From: Mesorhizobium sp. LMG 17147
GTDB lineage: Bacteria; Pseudomonadota; Alphaproteobacteria; Rhizobiales; Rhizobiaceae
Length of the DNA: 64,000 nucleotides
Assembly: GCF_024297145.1 (NCBI RefSeq)
Contig: NZ_JANCTC010000005.1
Location: forward strand, 186,001 to 250,000
Direction: 5' to 3'
The position numbers and the translations under genes were made by a program. Every line of letters begins with the position of its first letter. Position 1 is the first letter of the stretch. The notes under the pieces are model-generated. The model had not been told where the DNA came from and made no database searches. It was given only the letters and a program-made list of their open reading frames with translations. Below, in pieces: positions 8,038 through 17,887 of the stretch.

Positions 8038-9582
8038 TCAGCGGCCCGGCATGAAGGGTTCGGACATCGGAGGGACCACAAACGGGCCACGCCTGTCGAG
8101 GGCGCGGTTGAGCCGCCAGTCACGAAAGCTCCAGCCGCGCCAGTTTTCCTGGCCGGCGCGGAAGCGTGCTTCGTCCTGTGCATACCAGCCGGCGAGTTCG
8201 CGGATGGAGGCATCCTCCGCGGAAACCGTCCTGCTCTGGTGCTGGACGAAACGATCGAGTGCCGGCAAGGCGCCGGGCCCGAGCGAGCGCAGGTACCAGA
8301 CGTCGAGCTGGGTGCCTTGGCCGGTCATTTCGAAGGAATGGTCGACATTGTAGTTGGCGATCAGCGCGGCAAAGTTGATGAACGAGCAGGCATAGAGCGT
8401 CGCCGATAGCGTCAGAAGATTGGCGGAAAGCAGCCATTCGTTGGATTTTCCGCGCGCGATGCGGGCTATGATCAGGGCAAGGCCCGCCGCCACCAGCCCC
8501 ATCCAGACGAAGGCGGCGACACGCCAGTAGGTCAGCGCATAGATGCCGATATAGAGATCGAGCCGCAGGATCGACGAGATGACCAGGAGTATGTTCTGCG
8601 CCACCCAGGCATAGACCAGCCGGCGGATGAGCGGATCGCCGGAGGTCGCGCTTCCCGGCCTCAGCGCCGCCAGCACGAAGCCGGCGGCCAGCAGTGCCGT
8701 GACAATCAGCGGGTAGGCGCCGCGATGCGCGTAGGCGGCATAGGTCAGCCCGTCGGGAAGCGCGATGCCGCCCCACAGATAGGTGGCGTCGAGTGCGCTC
8801 TGCACCGCGAACAGGATGTTGAAGACGACGAGCGCGCGGAGGATAGCGGCCTTACCGAAGACGATGTCCTCGATCGTGGTCCTGGTGGCCGCCGTCGCCG
8901 CTGCGCTGGCTGGCGACACCCTGCGGCGGCGGAGAAACCGCGGCAGGCGCGGCCGCAGAAAGGCCCATACGCCGACGAGCACGGACAGCCAGAAGGCAAG
9001 ACGCGGCAACTGCATGAGGTTGAGCAGGGCGAAGAGGTCAATCAGCGAAAACCAGTATTCGATGACCGGATTGGCGGCGCCGAACAGCGCGAGAAACACT
9101 GCGCCGAGGCTCAGCGGCATGACCCAGACGGCGATCGCCGCAAGGCGCACGCGCCGCCTGCCAAGCCGCCGCGCCGCTGTGCGCCAGCGGAAGAAATCGC
9201 GGATGAACCGAAAAGGCGCTGCGAGCAGGAAGGTCAAAAGCTGGCCGGCAATGCGGGCAAGGCCGCGCCGCAGCCGTCCGGCCAGTGAAAGTACGAAAAT
9301 GGCCAGCCCCGCCCCCGCGATCGAAACGGACAGTGCGCTGACATTTTCCACAAGCGGCAGCAGCCCCGCAAGCAGCGCAACCGGCTTGAACAAGAACTTG
9401 CCATCGTTGAAGACGCCGAGAGGATGGAGAGCCATGCTCGCCGCGGCAATCGCAACGCCGAACAGGAAAAGCGTGATGCCAGCCGGTTGGCCATAGAAGA
9501 AGAAATCGGCCAACGCGACGAGCAGGACGGCAACGCCGAAGCGGCGGCAATAGCTCGGCGTCGCCGAGAGGAATACTGTCAT
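8038..9582 (-). CDS. DUF4173 family integral membrane protein
   Basis: 514 residues with about a dozen hydrophobic segments and a soluble C-terminal tail (about residues 440-514) rich in Trp and Arg. The order of helices and the YNVDHSFEM...YLRSLGPGALPALD segment fit DUF4173, a membrane family of unknown function. It is the first gene of a three-gene operon with the response regulator and sensor kinase, so it may help sense the signal or be part of the response, as CreD is linked to CreBC in enterobacteria (comparison of layout only). Start at ATG 9582; a longer upstream frame is not supported. Confidence 0.82.
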   Translation of the reverse strand: MTVFLSATPSYCRRFGVAVLLVALADFFFYGQPAGITLFLFGVAIAAASMALHPLGVFNDGKFLFKPVALLAGLLPLVENVSALSVSIAGAGLAIFVLSLAGRLRRGLARIAGQLLTFLLAAPFRFIRDFFRWRTAARRLGRRRVRLAAIAVWVMPLSLGAVFLALFGAANPVIEYWFSLIDLFALLNLMQLPRLAFWLSVLVGVWAFLRPRLPRFLRRRRVSPASAAATAATRTTIEDIVFGKAAILRALVVFNILFAVQSALDATYLWGGIALPDGLTYAAYAHRGAYPLIVTALLAAGFVLAALRPGSATSGDPLIRRLVYAWVAQNILLVISSILRLDLYIGIYALTYWRVAAFVWMGLVAAGLALIIARIARGKSNEWLLSANLLTLSATLYACSFINFAALIANYNVDHSFEMTGQGTQLDVWYLRSLGPGALPALDRFVQHQSRTVSAEDASIRELAGWYAQDEARFRAGQENWRGWSFRDWRLNRALDRRGPFVVPPMSEPFMPGR

Positions 9583-9860
9583 GATCGGGCTTTCTCGGCG
9601 GCTTTGATGCGGCCGGTGGGCAGGGATTTGCGGACGAAAGGGAGGAGGGGTGCCAAAGTCTGGGGCGGATCGACGAGCCACCAGCTTTCGCGGCGAAGCC
9701 GGTACGGCACGGACCAACGGGAGTTCGTTTGCTCTTGCATGCCGCCCTTGTCGCATTCTGCCGGGTGGCAAGCGGGGCGGAGACGAGGAGATTTTCCGAA
9801 ATTGCGTGCAGTTTTTATGCACGGCTTGCCTCGGCTGGCTGCAGGCGGCATAGATCGAAC

Positions 9861-10742
9861 ATGATCACCGAAAGCTACCGCCCGCGCCGCTCGGTGCTTT
9901 ACGTTCCGGCCTCGAACGACAAGGCGCTGGCCAAGATCCCGTCGCTGACCTGCGATGCCGTCGTCATCGATCTCGAGGACGCCGTCGCCCCGGCCGACAA
10001 GCTTTCCGCGCGCGAAAAACTGGCGGCGATTTTCGCCGGCCGTTCCAACCGGCGCTGCGAAATGGTGGTGCGCGTCAATGCGCTGTCGAGCGAATGGGGC
10101 GCCGACGATCTGCTGGCCGCGGCAAAATGCACGCCCGACGCCATCCTGCTGCCCAAGGTCGACACGCCGCGCGACATCCTCGAGGCCGGCGACGTGCTAG
10201 ACGACAATTTTATCGCGGACGAGGTCAAGCTGTGGGCGATGATCGAGACGCCCAAGGCGCTGCTCAATATCGGGCCGATCGCCGAGCTCGGCCGCGACCC
10301 TGCCTCCCGCCTGGTTTGTTTCGTTGCCGGAACGAACGACCTGGTCAAGGACACCGGCATTCTCGCCACGCCCGATCGGCGCTATCTCGTGCCATGGCTG
10401 ATGCAAATGGTGCTCGCGGCGCGTGCCGGCGGCCTCGATCTGCTCGATGGCGTCTTCAATGATTTTCGCGATATGGACGGGTTTGCGCGCGAGTGCACGG
10501 AAGCGGCCGCCATGGGTTTTGACGGCAAGTCGCTGATCCATCCAGCCCAGATCGAGGCGGCGAACCGCGCTTTTGTACCGACGCCTGACGCATTGGCCGA
10601 GGCGCGCGCGATCAAGGAAGCCTTCGCGCTTGCGGCAAATGCCGGCAAGGCGGTGATTGCGCTGAACGGAAAAATGGTCGAGCGGCTGCATCTGGCGCAG
10701 GCCGAAAAACTGCTGGCGAAGGCCGCCGCTGTTCGCGCATGA
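9861..10742 (+). CDS. HpcH/HpaI aldolase / CitE-like CoA-ester lyase
   Basis: 293 residues with the CitE-family TIM-barrel signatures: RSVLYVPASNDKALAK, VVIDLEDAVAP (Mg2+ ligand region), LPKVDTP, MIETPKALLNI, and the C-terminal GFDGKSLIHPAQI. Enzymes of this type cleave or hydrolyse malyl-CoA, citramalyl-CoA or beta-methylmalyl-CoA. No citD/citF neighbours are present, so it is not a citrate lyase subunit; a role as a stand-alone acyl-CoA lyase or thioesterase is likely. Start chosen at ATG 9861, where family similarity begins. Confidence 0.9.
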   Translation: MITESYRPRRSVLYVPASNDKALAKIPSLTCDAVVIDLEDAVAPADKLSAREKLAAIFAGRSNRRCEMVVRVNALSSEWGADDLLAAAKCTPDAILLPKVDTPRDILEAGDVLDDNFIADEVKLWAMIETPKALLNIGPIAELGRDPASRLVCFVAGTNDLVKDTGILATPDRRYLVPWLMQMVLAARAGGLDLLDGVFNDFRDMDGFARECTEAAAMGFDGKSLIHPAQIEAANRAFVPTPDALAEARAIKEAFALAANAGKAVIALNGKMVERLHLAQAEKLLAKAAAVRA

Positions 10743-10770
10743 TTATCGTAACTGACAACAGGATTGAAGA

Positions 10771-10977
10771 ATGAAACTCTACCGCTTTCTGTCCGGCCCG
10801 GACGATGCCAGCTTCTGCCACAAGGTGACGGCGGCGCTGAACAAGGGCTGGCACCTGTTCGGCTCACCGACCTATGCCTATGACAAGGAAGCCAGGACCA
10901 TGCGCTGCGGCCAGGCGGTGGTGAAGGACATCGAGGGCCAGGAATACGGCCCCGACACCAAGCTCAGCGATTGGTAA
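10771..10977 (+). CDS. DUF1737 small protein
   Basis: 68 residues, MKLYRFLSGPDDASFCHKVTAALNKGW then LFGSPTYAYD and a C-terminal GQAVVKDIEGQEY. This matches DUF1737, a family of short cytosolic proteins of unknown function. A purine-rich stretch ahead of the ATG (AACAGGATTGAAGA) can act as ribosome binding site. It follows the CitE-like gene by 28 bp and is probably co-transcribed. Confidence 0.85.
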   Translation: MKLYRFLSGPDDASFCHKVTAALNKGWHLFGSPTYAYDKEARTMRCGQAVVKDIEGQEYGPDTKLSDW

Positions 10978-11029
10978 GCTTTGCAAAAGCGCCGAAGCAG
11001 GGTGTGTTGAGCTTCAGGTCAGGCCGCGC

Positions 11030-11138
11030 CGAGAATGGTGGTTTCCGAGAACCGGAGCGGAGCGTACTTTTGAGTACGTGAGCACCGGAAGCGCAGGAAA
11101 CCGCCGTTCGCAGGCCGGCATCACCTGAATATCAGCAC
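11030..11138. repeat. palindromic intergenic repeat with CGTACT/AGTACG hairpin
   Basis: Inside the 164-bp gap between two convergent genes is a nested palindrome: CGTACT-TTTG-AGTACG (11063-11078) within an outer inverted pair GGTGGTTTCC / GGAAACCGCC (about 11038-11104). The segment at 11118-11138 ending in ATCAGCAC recurs with two differences at 36369-36389, so both are members of a dispersed family. It could also serve as a bidirectional terminator for the DUF1737 gene and the zincin gene. Confidence 0.6.
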
Positions 11139-11141
11139 ATC

Positions 11142-11564
11142 CTACTCCGCTGCCTCTTCGATCTTCTCCATATCGTCGTCCGACAGGCCGAAATGGTGGC
11201 CGATCTCGTGGATCAGCACATGGGTGACGATGTCGCCCAGCGTTTCCTCGTTCTCGGCCCAGTAGTCGAGGATGGCGCGACGATAGAGCGTGATGCGGTT
11301 CGGCCCCTCGCCGGTCTGCGGATTCCAGCGCTCGGCGATGCCGCGCCCCTCGAACAGCCCCAACAGGTCGAAGGGCGTTTCCAGCGAAAGGTCGTCCATG
11401 ATCTCGTCGGTCGGGAATTCGGCGATCTGAATGACGATCTCGCCGGTCAATTTGCGAAAGTCCTCCGGCAGATGGGCATAGGCCTCCAGCGCCAGGAACT
11501 CGATTTCCTCCATCGTTGGCGAAAGCTGGTCGTGCCAGATGCGTGTTTGGTAGATGCGAGCCAT
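11142..11564 (-). CDS. small zincin-like metallopeptidase family protein
   Basis: 140 residues with the zinc motif H119-E-I-G-H123 and a downstream D129 (HEIGHHFGLSD), as in the possible-zinc-metallopeptidase family PF06262. The preceding segment ITLYRRAILDYWAEN is also characteristic. Members are cytosolic, single-domain proteins found in many rhizobia and actinobacteria; target proteins are not known. It has its own short upstream region facing the imuA promoter. Confidence 0.9.
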   Translation of the reverse strand: MARIYQTRIWHDQLSPTMEEIEFLALEAYAHLPEDFRKLTGEIVIQIAEFPTDEIMDDLSLETPFDLLGLFEGRGIAERWNPQTGEGPNRITLYRRAILDYWAENEETLGDIVTHVLIHEIGHHFGLSDDDMEKIEEAAE

Positions 11565-11708
11565 GCTTTGTCCTTTGATCCCGGCATATAGGCTTTCGGG
11601 CCGGACTCGGCAAATGGCCGGGCTGGGGTGACCGTGCCACGCCCCTACTAGAGGAATAAATTCCCCATGACTCCGCTTGACTCTTTGGCCGGCCTCTGGA
11701 ATCTATAG

Positions 11709-11723
11709 GAACATAACAGGAAC
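11709..11723 (+). promoter_or_regulatory. LexA (SOS) box upstream of imuA
   Basis: GAAC-N7-GAAC (GAAC at 11709-11712, ATAACAG, GAAC at 11720-11723) is the alphaproteobacterial LexA operator as described for Rhizobiaceae. It lies 25 bp before the imuA start. The imuA-imuB-dnaE2 cassette is SOS-controlled in related bacteria, so the site fits both by sequence and by place. Confidence 0.88.
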
Positions 11724-11747
11724 AATTGTGAGTGGAAGCTGACCGTC

Positions 11748-12806
11748 ATGGCGACAAGCGCCGTGGCGCGGGAGACTGTTTTTGCCCTGCGCCGCCAGAT
11801 CGCGAAGATCGAGGGAACGCTGTCCGAACGTCTGGAGGCGTCGGCCGGCGCAGCCCCCGTTGATGCGGATGTCAGCCCCCAGACTCTGACATTGCCTCGA
11901 AATCTAACTATTGTCCGGCGCGGCCTCGCCGTGGCTTCGCAGGATGCGTTTTTGTCCACCGGCGCGGAGCGCCTCGATGCTGCGCTGAGCGGTGGCCTGC
12001 CGAAGGCGGCGCTGAGCGAGTTTCATGGCGCCGCGACGCGCGATGCCGGGGCCGTCGCCGGCTTTGTGCTCGCGCTCGTCAGCCTGATCCTCAGCCAGGG
12101 CCCGCGACTGCCGGTGCTGTGGATCGGCACATCCGAGGTTTTCCGCGAGGCGGGCTTCCCCTACGCCAGGGGGCTTCACGCCTTTTTCGGCATCGAGCCG
12201 GAGCAATTGCTGTTTTCCGAGGCGCCAAGGCTGCTCGATGCGCTGTGGGTCGCCGAGGAGGCTGCCCGGATGACGGCGCTGGCCGCTGTCATCCTCGAAA
12301 TCCGCGGCAGCCCGCAGCGGCTGGATCTCACCGCGACGCGGCGGCTGCACGCCCGGGCGCAGAGTGCCGGCCGGCCGCTGTTCCTGCTGCGCCAGGCCGG
12401 CGAGCCCGAGCCGACGGCAGCGCCCGTCCGCCTCATCCTGTCGGCGGCACCGGCGGCAGCGCGCCAGACAATCGCCGGGCCGCTCGCCGGCTCGATCGGC
12501 CGGCCCGCCTTCACCGTCGCCATCGGCAAGAGCCGCACGGCTTTGCCCGGACAATTCACACTGGAGTGGAACCCCGATGAACGCATATTCGAAGAAAGAC
12601 GGGGCGAGCAAGGAAGGTCTCAGGAATCGGCCCCAGAACGGCCAAAGAATCCTCTCCCTGTGGTTTCCGCATCTCGCCGCCGAGAGGATCCTGCGGCAGC
12701 GTCTGGGGCGGTCCTGGCGTTCCCGGCCGTCGGATCACCTGCCGCTGGTGATCAGCCATCGCCAAGGGAACGCCCAGCGCATCGCCGCCCTCGACGAACG
12801 GGCTGA
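11748..12806 (+). CDS. imuA: ImuA-like RecA-fold protein of the mutagenesis cassette
   Basis: 352 residues in the open frame. The region about 55-265 is the ImuA core: FLSTGAERLDAALSGGLPKAALSEFHG at the place of a RecA/SulA-like NTP-binding loop, then VLWIGTSEVFREAGFPYARGL. ImuA acts with ImuB and DnaE2 in damage-induced mutagenesis; its biochemical role is less clear. Odd point: the frame runs 230 bp into imuB, giving a C-terminal tail (about residues 277-352) of Pro/Arg/Ala-rich, low-conservation sequence. The first gene of a LexA-controlled operon. Confidence 0.88.
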   Translation: MATSAVARETVFALRRQIAKIEGTLSERLEASAGAAPVDADVSPQTLTLPRNLTIVRRGLAVASQDAFLSTGAERLDAALSGGLPKAALSEFHGAATRDAGAVAGFVLALVSLILSQGPRLPVLWIGTSEVFREAGFPYARGLHAFFGIEPEQLLFSEAPRLLDALWVAEEAARMTALAAVILEIRGSPQRLDLTATRRLHARAQSAGRPLFLLRQAGEPEPTAAPVRLILSAAPAAARQTIAGPLAGSIGRPAFTVAIGKSRTALPGQFTLEWNPDERIFEERRGEQGRSQESAPERPKNPLPVVSASRRREDPAAASGAVLAFPAVGSPAAGDQPSPRERPAHRRPRRTG

Positions 12807-14226
12807 GGCGCTTAATCTGAAACGCGGCATGGGCATAGCCGACGCATGCGCCATGCATCCCTCGATCGACATAGTGGAGGCCGATCCGGAGGCCGACCGG
12901 CGCCTGCTCGAAGGCCTCGCCGACTGGTGCGACCGCTATACCCCGCTGGTGGCGCTCGACGGGACCGACGGCCTCTATCTCGATGTCACCGGCTGCACGC
13001 ATCTTTTCGGCGGCGAACGCTCGATGCTGGACGATATCCTGGCGCGTTTTTTCCATCAGGGCTTCGATGTCCGCGCCGGGCTTGCCGCCACACCTGGTGC
13101 TGCCTGGGCGGCGGCGCGGTTTGCCGGCGACCGCATCGTGCCCGATGGTGAGGAGGAAGCGCTTCTCGCGCCCATGCCGCTGGCGGCGCTGCGCATCGAC
13201 CCGGAGGTCCGCGCCAGCCTCGAGAGCGTCGGCCTGCGCACGGCCGGCGCCGTCATGGCAGCACCGCGCGCGCCGCTGGCCCGCCGCTTCGGCGCATCGC
13301 TGCTCTTGCGCCTCGACCAGGCGCTCGGCCGCCTCGACGAAGCCGTGTCGCCGCGCCTGCCGGTGGCACCGCTTTCGGTCGAGCGTCACCTTGCCGAGCC
13401 GATCCTGTTGACCGAGGACATCGAGCGGCTGACCGGCATGCTGGCGACCACCTTGAAGAGCGACCTCGAGCGTCGAGGCGAGGGCGCAAGGCGGCTGGCG
13501 CTGCTGCTTTTCCGCGTCGATGGCGGCGTCAGCCGCATCGCCGTCGGCACCTCGCGGCCTTTGCGCGAGCCGCGGCTGATCCAGAAATTGTTCCACGAAA
13601 GGCTTGCTGCGCTCGAACGGGATATCGACGCCGGCTATGGCTTCGATCTCGTGCGCCTTTCGGTGCTGACCGCCGCCGCCTTCGACATGCAGCAGGCAGA
13701 CCTTGCCGGCGAGACGAGCGACGACGGTGCCGATATCGCGCTTTTTGCCGACCGCATTCGTGCCCGGCTCGGCGAAGGCGCGGTCTTGAAGCCGGTCGCC
13801 GTCGAGAGCCATTTGCCGGAGCGCGCCGTCGCCACTATCCCCTTCACGGAGGCGCCGCAGAGAAGCTCGCCGCCGAAGCAGCCGGACAAGGCGAAGGACG
13901 CTCCCACGACCGTCTTCCAGCCTGAACGACCGATCCGGCTTTTCCGTTCGCCCGAGCCGATCGAAGTGCCAGCCACCGAAATGCCGGAAGGCCCGCCTTT
14001 GAACTTCCGCTGGCGGCGCGCGCTCTACCGGGTCGCGCGCGCCGAAGGGCCGGAGCGCATCGCGCCGGAATGGTGGCGAGAGGCGGCGGGACGAGAAGAT
14101 GCCCCGACCCGGGATTATTTCCGCATCGAGGATGCCGACGGCCGCCGCTACTGGCTCTATCGTCAGGGCCTTTACGGCGCCTCTCAAGTCCCGCCGCGCT
14201 GGTTCATGCATGGGATCTTCGCATGA
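12577..14226 (+). CDS. imuB: ImuB, Y-family polymerase-like protein
   Basis: 549 residues from ATG 12577. The N-terminal Y-family palm region is clear ([16 protein letters not shown], then [23 protein letters not shown]); the catalytic Asp-Glu pair of active DinB enzymes is not seen in the usual place, in line with ImuB being a non-catalytic adaptor that links ImuA, DnaE2 and the beta clamp. The C-terminal third is Pro/Glu-rich and ends with a conserved [23 protein letters not shown] segment. It overlaps imuA by 230 bp and dnaE2 by 4 bp (ATGA), so translation is coupled. Confidence 0.93.
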   Translation: MNAYSKKDGASKEGLRNRPQNGQRILSLWFPHLAAERILRQRLGRSWRSRPSDHLPLVISHRQGNAQRIAALDERAEALNLKRGMGIADACAMHPSIDIVEADPEADRRLLEGLADWCDRYTPLVALDGTDGLYLDVTGCTHLFGGERSMLDDILARFFHQGFDVRAGLAATPGAAWAAARFAGDRIVPDGEEEALLAPMPLAALRIDPEVRASLESVGLRTAGAVMAAPRAPLARRFGASLLLRLDQALGRLDEAVSPRLPVAPLSVERHLAEPILLTEDIERLTGMLATTLKSDLERRGEGARRLALLLFRVDGGVSRIAVGTSRPLREPRLIQKLFHERLAALERDIDAGYGFDLVRLSVLTAAAFDMQQADLAGETSDDGADIALFADRIRARLGEGAVLKPVAVESHLPERAVATIPFTEAPQRSSPPKQPDKAKDAPTTVFQPERPIRLFRSPEPIEVPATEMPEGPPLNFRWRRALYRVARAEGPERIAPEWWREAAGREDAPTRDYFRIEDADGRRYWLYRQGLYGASQVPPRWFMHGIFA

Positions 14227-17200
14227 ATGCGCTGACGGCCATCCCCTATGCCGAATTCGGCATCCAGTCGAACTTCTCGTTCCTGCGCGGTGCCTCGAAA
14301 CCGGAGGAGCTGGTGGTCGCGGCAAAATTCCTGGGGTTTTCGGCGATCGGTCTCGCCGACCGAAACACGGTGGCGGGCGTGGTGCGCGCCTGGCAGCAGG
14401 CCAAGGTGGAGGGTGTTTCCTATCATCCCGGCTGCCGCCTGGTTTTTTGCGACGGCACGCCGGACATCCTCGCCTACCCGCAAAACCGCAAGGGCTGGGG
14501 TCATCTCTGCCGCATGCTGACGCAGGCCAATCTGCGCGACGAGAACGAAAAGGGCGCAACGCTTCTCAAACAGAGCGATCTTCTTGAATGGGGCGATCTC
14601 CTGTCGCTGGCCATATTGCCGGATCTGTCGGCGGACGCGGAAACTGGCCTCGCACTGATTAGCCGGCTCAGGGATCGGTTCGGCGAAAACCTGAGGCTGG
14701 CGGTTTCGCCGGATTACCGCGGTAACGACCGCTTCCGTATCGAGCAGGCGGCGGCGATGGCCGAGCTGGCTGGCATCCCGCTGATGGCCACCAACGACGT
14801 TCTCTACCATACGTCGGAACGGCGCCCGCTGCAGGACGTGCTGACGGCGATCCGCCTCAATGTGCCCGTCGCCGAGGTGGGGCTGGAGCTGGCGGCCAAT
14901 GCCGAGCGCCACTTAAAGCCGCCGCTGGAGATGGCACGGCTTTTCCGCAGGCATCCGCAAGCGCTGGCGGAAACGCTGCGTTTTGCCAGCGAGCTGACCT
15001 TCTCGCTCAGTGATCTGCAATACAACTATCCCGACGAGCCGACGGAATCAGGCCTCGGGCCGCAGGCCGAGCTGGAAAGGCTGGCCAAGGAGGGGGCCGC
15101 CATCCGCTACCCCTCGGGCGTGCCCGCTTTTGTGACGCAACGCATCGAGGAGGAGCTCGCCCTGATCGAGCGCCTGAACTACGCGCGCTATTTCCTGACT
15201 GTCCACGACATCGTCAAATTCGCCCGCAGCCAGAACATTCTCTGCCAGGGGCGCGGCTCCGCCGCCAACTCGATCGTCTGCTTCTGTATCGGCATCACCG
15301 AAGTTGGCCCGGACAAGATCGACACGCTTTTCGAGCGCTTCATTTCCGAGGAAAGAAACGAACCGCCTGACATCGACGTCGATTTCGAGCATGAAAAGCG
15401 CGAGGAGGTCATCCAGTACATCTATTCCAAATACAGTACCAAGCGCACCGCGCTGGCCGCTGCCGTCGTCAGCTACCGGGGCCGCTCGGCGATGCGCGAA
15501 GTGGCTAAGGCGATGGGCCTGTCGGACGACGTCCGCAGCGCGCTGTCCAGTTCGATCTGGGGCTGGTCGACCTCGGAGCTCGGCGAAAAGGAGACAAAAG
15601 CCGGCGGCCTCGATCAGACAGATCCATCGACAAGGCACGTGATCGAATGCGCCAACGAGATCATGGGCTTTCCCCGTCATTTGTCGCAGCATGTCGGCGG
15701 TTTTGTCATCACCAGGGACCGGCTCGACGAGATCGTGCCCATCGTCAAGACGGCGATGGACGAGCGCAAGATGGTCGAGTGGGACAAGGACGACCTCGAC
15801 GCGGTGAAAATCCTTAAAGTGGACGTGCTGGCGCTCGGCATGCTGACCTGCCTGCAGCGCGCCTTCACCCTGCTCCGGGATCATTATCCGGAGGCGCGGG
15901 ACGATTACGGCCAACCCTATGTGCTGGCCACTCTGCCTGCCGAGGACAAGCATGTCTACAACATGATCTGCCGTGCCGACACGATCGGCGTCTTCCAGAT
16001 CGAATCCCGCGCGCAGATGTCGATGCTGCCGCGGCTGCGGCCGAAAAACTTTTACGATCTCGTCATCGAGGTGGCGATCGTGCGGCCCGGCCCGATCCAG
16101 GGCGACATGGTCCATCCCTATCTGCGCCGCCGGCAAGGCAAGGAAAAACCCGAATACCCCAAGCCGGAACTGGAAAAAATCCTCGGCAGGACGCTGGGCG
16201 TGCCGTTGTTCCAGGAGCAGGCGATGAAGATCGCCATCGTCGCCGGCGGCTTCAGGCCGGGCGAGGCCGATGAACTGCGCCGCGCCATGGCGACGTTTAA
16301 GCGCACCGGCACGATTGGCAATTACCGCAAGAGAATGGTCGACGGCATGGTCGCCAAGGGCTACGCAAGAGACTTCGCCGAGCGCTGCTTCAAGCAGATC
16401 GAAGGCTTTGGCGAATACGGCTTTCCCGAAAGCCACGCCGCCTCCTTCGCCCTGCTGGTCTATGCCTCCTGCTGGTTCAAGACCTTCTATCCCGACGTGT
16501 TCTGCGCCGCGATCCTGAATTCCCAGCCGATGGGGTTTTACCAGCCGGCTCAGCTTGTCCGCGACGCGCATGACCACGGCGTCGAGATCCGCGAGGTCGA
16601 CGTCAATTTTTCCAGCTGGGATTGCGCCTTGGAGAAATCGCCTTTCGATCCGGATCGTATCCTTGACCGCCATGCCCAGATGCACGGCGTCATCCGGACC
16701 AGCCATGCCGTCCGGCTTGGTTTTCGCCAGGTCAAGGGCCTGTCGAAGGAGCGCATGGAGACCTTTGTGCTGCGACGCGGCGACGGCTACGCATCCGTGC
16801 GCGATGTCTGGCTGCGCTCGGGCCTCAACGTCGACGAGATTGAAAAACTGGCACAGGCCGACGCTTTCCGCTCGCTTGGATTGAACCGCCGCGACGCTCT
16901 ATGGGCGGTCCGCGCGCTCGACGGCAAGAGTGCCGCCGAAAAGCTGCCGCTGTTCGATCAGCCGGCGATCCGCTTGCGCGATCTCGAGCCTGAAACCCGG
17001 CTCCCGGCAATGCCGCTCGGCGAGCACGTCGTCCACGACTACCGCTCGCTCGGCCTGTCGCTGAAGGCGCACCCGGTCGCCTTCCTGCGTCAAAGGCTGG
17101 ATCGGTCCGGCGTCACGCCCAATGCGCGGCTCGGCCAGGTGCGGGACGGCCGCCGCGTTTCGGTCGCCGGCCTCGTGCTGGTGCGGCAGCGGCCGGGCAA

Positions 17201-17531
17201 TGGCAAGGCGATTTTCCTGACGCTGGAAGACGAGAATGCGGTCGCCAATATCATTTTCTGGGAAAGAACCTTCAACCGCTTCCGCCCCATCGTCATGGGC
17301 GCGCGTCTCATCCGCGTCACCGGCAAGCTGCAATCGGAGTCGGACGTCATCCATATCGTCGCCGAGAAGGTCGAGGATCTGACGCCGTGGCTGTCGGTGC
17401 TGCTTGAGGAGGCAAGGCTTGTGGATGAACCTTCGAGCGGCCCCGAGGAGAAGCGGCCCGATAGCATCGCGCAAACGGAACTATTGGGAAAGGCAGAGAA
17501 GGTCATGCCCAAAGGGCGCAATTTTCAGTAG
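14223..17531 (+). CDS. dnaE2: error-prone DNA polymerase III alpha-like subunit DnaE2
   Basis: 1102 residues. Order of domains: PHP domain ([20 protein letters not shown], about 10-300), polymerase palm with catalytic aspartates in PDIDVDFEH (D383, D385, D387), fingers, helix-hairpin-helix region, and an OB-fold near the C-terminus ([26 protein letters not shown]). Length and the FSFLRGAS start fit DnaE2 and not the replicative DnaE1. It copies past lesions after DNA damage together with ImuA/ImuB. Start ATG 14223 overlaps the imuB stop. Confidence 0.97.
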   Translation: MNALTAIPYAEFGIQSNFSFLRGASKPEELVVAAKFLGFSAIGLADRNTVAGVVRAWQQAKVEGVSYHPGCRLVFCDGTPDILAYPQNRKGWGHLCRMLTQANLRDENEKGATLLKQSDLLEWGDLLSLAILPDLSADAETGLALISRLRDRFGENLRLAVSPDYRGNDRFRIEQAAAMAELAGIPLMATNDVLYHTSERRPLQDVLTAIRLNVPVAEVGLELAANAERHLKPPLEMARLFRRHPQALAETLRFASELTFSLSDLQYNYPDEPTESGLGPQAELERLAKEGAAIRYPSGVPAFVTQRIEEELALIERLNYARYFLTVHDIVKFARSQNILCQGRGSAANSIVCFCIGITEVGPDKIDTLFERFISEERNEPPDIDVDFEHEKREEVIQYIYSKYSTKRTALAAAVVSYRGRSAMREVAKAMGLSDDVRSALSSSIWGWSTSELGEKETKAGGLDQTDPSTRHVIECANEIMGFPRHLSQHVGGFVITRDRLDEIVPIVKTAMDERKMVEWDKDDLDAVKILKVDVLALGMLTCLQRAFTLLRDHYPEARDDYGQPYVLATLPAEDKHVYNMICRADTIGVFQIESRAQMSMLPRLRPKNFYDLVIEVAIVRPGPIQGDMVHPYLRRRQGKEKPEYPKPELEKILGRTLGVPLFQEQAMKIAIVAGGFRPGEADELRRAMATFKRTGTIGNYRKRMVDGMVAKGYARDFAERCFKQIEGFGEYGFPESHAASFALLVYASCWFKTFYPDVFCAAILNSQPMGFYQPAQLVRDAHDHGVEIREVDVNFSSWDCALEKSPFDPDRILDRHAQMHGVIRTSHAVRLGFRQVKGLSKERMETFVLRRGDGYASVRDVWLRSGLNVDEIEKLAQADAFRSLGLNRRDALWAVRALDGKSAAEKLPLFDQPAIRLRDLEPETRLPAMPLGEHVVHDYRSLGLSLKAHPVAFLRQRLDRSGVTPNARLGQVRDGRRVSVAGLVLVRQRPGNGKAIFLTLEDENAVANIIFWERTFNRFRPIVMGARLIRVTGKLQSESDVIHIVAEKVEDLTPWLSVLLEEARLVDEPSSGPEEKRPDSIAQTELLGKAEKVMPKGRNFQ

Positions 17532-17563
17532 AACAGTGGCTGGCTATTGGCCTCTTCTCTTCG

Positions 17564-17803
17564 TCAGGCCGTTCCGCCCAGGCGCGGTGGCGTGGGCACG
17601 GCATCGTCAATATTGATCGTGCGCGCCTCCGATGGCAGCATGATCGGAATGCCGTCCCGCACCGGATAGGCAAGCTTTGCCACCCGCGAGATGAGCTCGC
17701 CGCGCTCCGGATCCCAGGCAAGCGGCCCCTTGGTCAGCGGGCAGGCCAAGAGCTCCAGCAGCTTGGGATCGACAGCCCTGTTCCCGTCACGTCCATCCGC
17801 CAT
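17564..17803 (-). CDS. Trm112/YcaR family protein
   Basis: 79 residues from ATG 17803 (in-frame ATG 17812 and GTG 17821 are alternatives; GGAAAGG sits at a proper distance only for 17803). The core [20 protein letters not shown]...[17 protein letters not shown] matches the Trm112-like family, small proteins that act as partners of methyltransferases in eukaryotes; bacterial function is not settled. Only one of the zinc-binding cysteines of the eukaryotic form is present. It is followed by a convergent dnaE2 end. Confidence 0.88.
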   Translation of the reverse strand: MADGRDGNRAVDPKLLELLACPLTKGPLAWDPERGELISRVAKLAYPVRDGIPIMLPSEARTINIDDAVPTPPRLGGTA

Positions 17804-17851
17804 TCGATCCATCCTTTCCACAAGGCGACCGCTTCAGGTTTTTGCGCGCGG

Positions 17852-17882
17852 CCTCCCCTTCTCCCTTGTGGGAGAAGGAGGG
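17852..17882. repeat. short palindromic repeat (REP-like)
   Basis: CCTTCTCCC-TTGT-GGGAGAAGG with flanking CCTCC/GGAGG forms a near-perfect hairpin between the Trm112-like gene and the LON-domain gene. The same core (CCTTCTCCCTTGTGGGAGAAGG) appears as both arms of the larger repeat at 61683-61827. Confidence 0.65.
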
Positions 17883-17887
17883 CCAAC

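Noticed and set aside
12556..14559. 667-codon open frame on the minus strand opposite imuB
   Set aside because: Composition (Arg/Gly/Ala-rich, no domain) is typical of antisense shadows in high-GC genes; imuB on the other strand is clearly real.
15048..16706. 552-codon minus-strand open frame opposite dnaE2
   Set aside because: Shadow of the dnaE2 frame; no conserved motif and no ribosome binding site.
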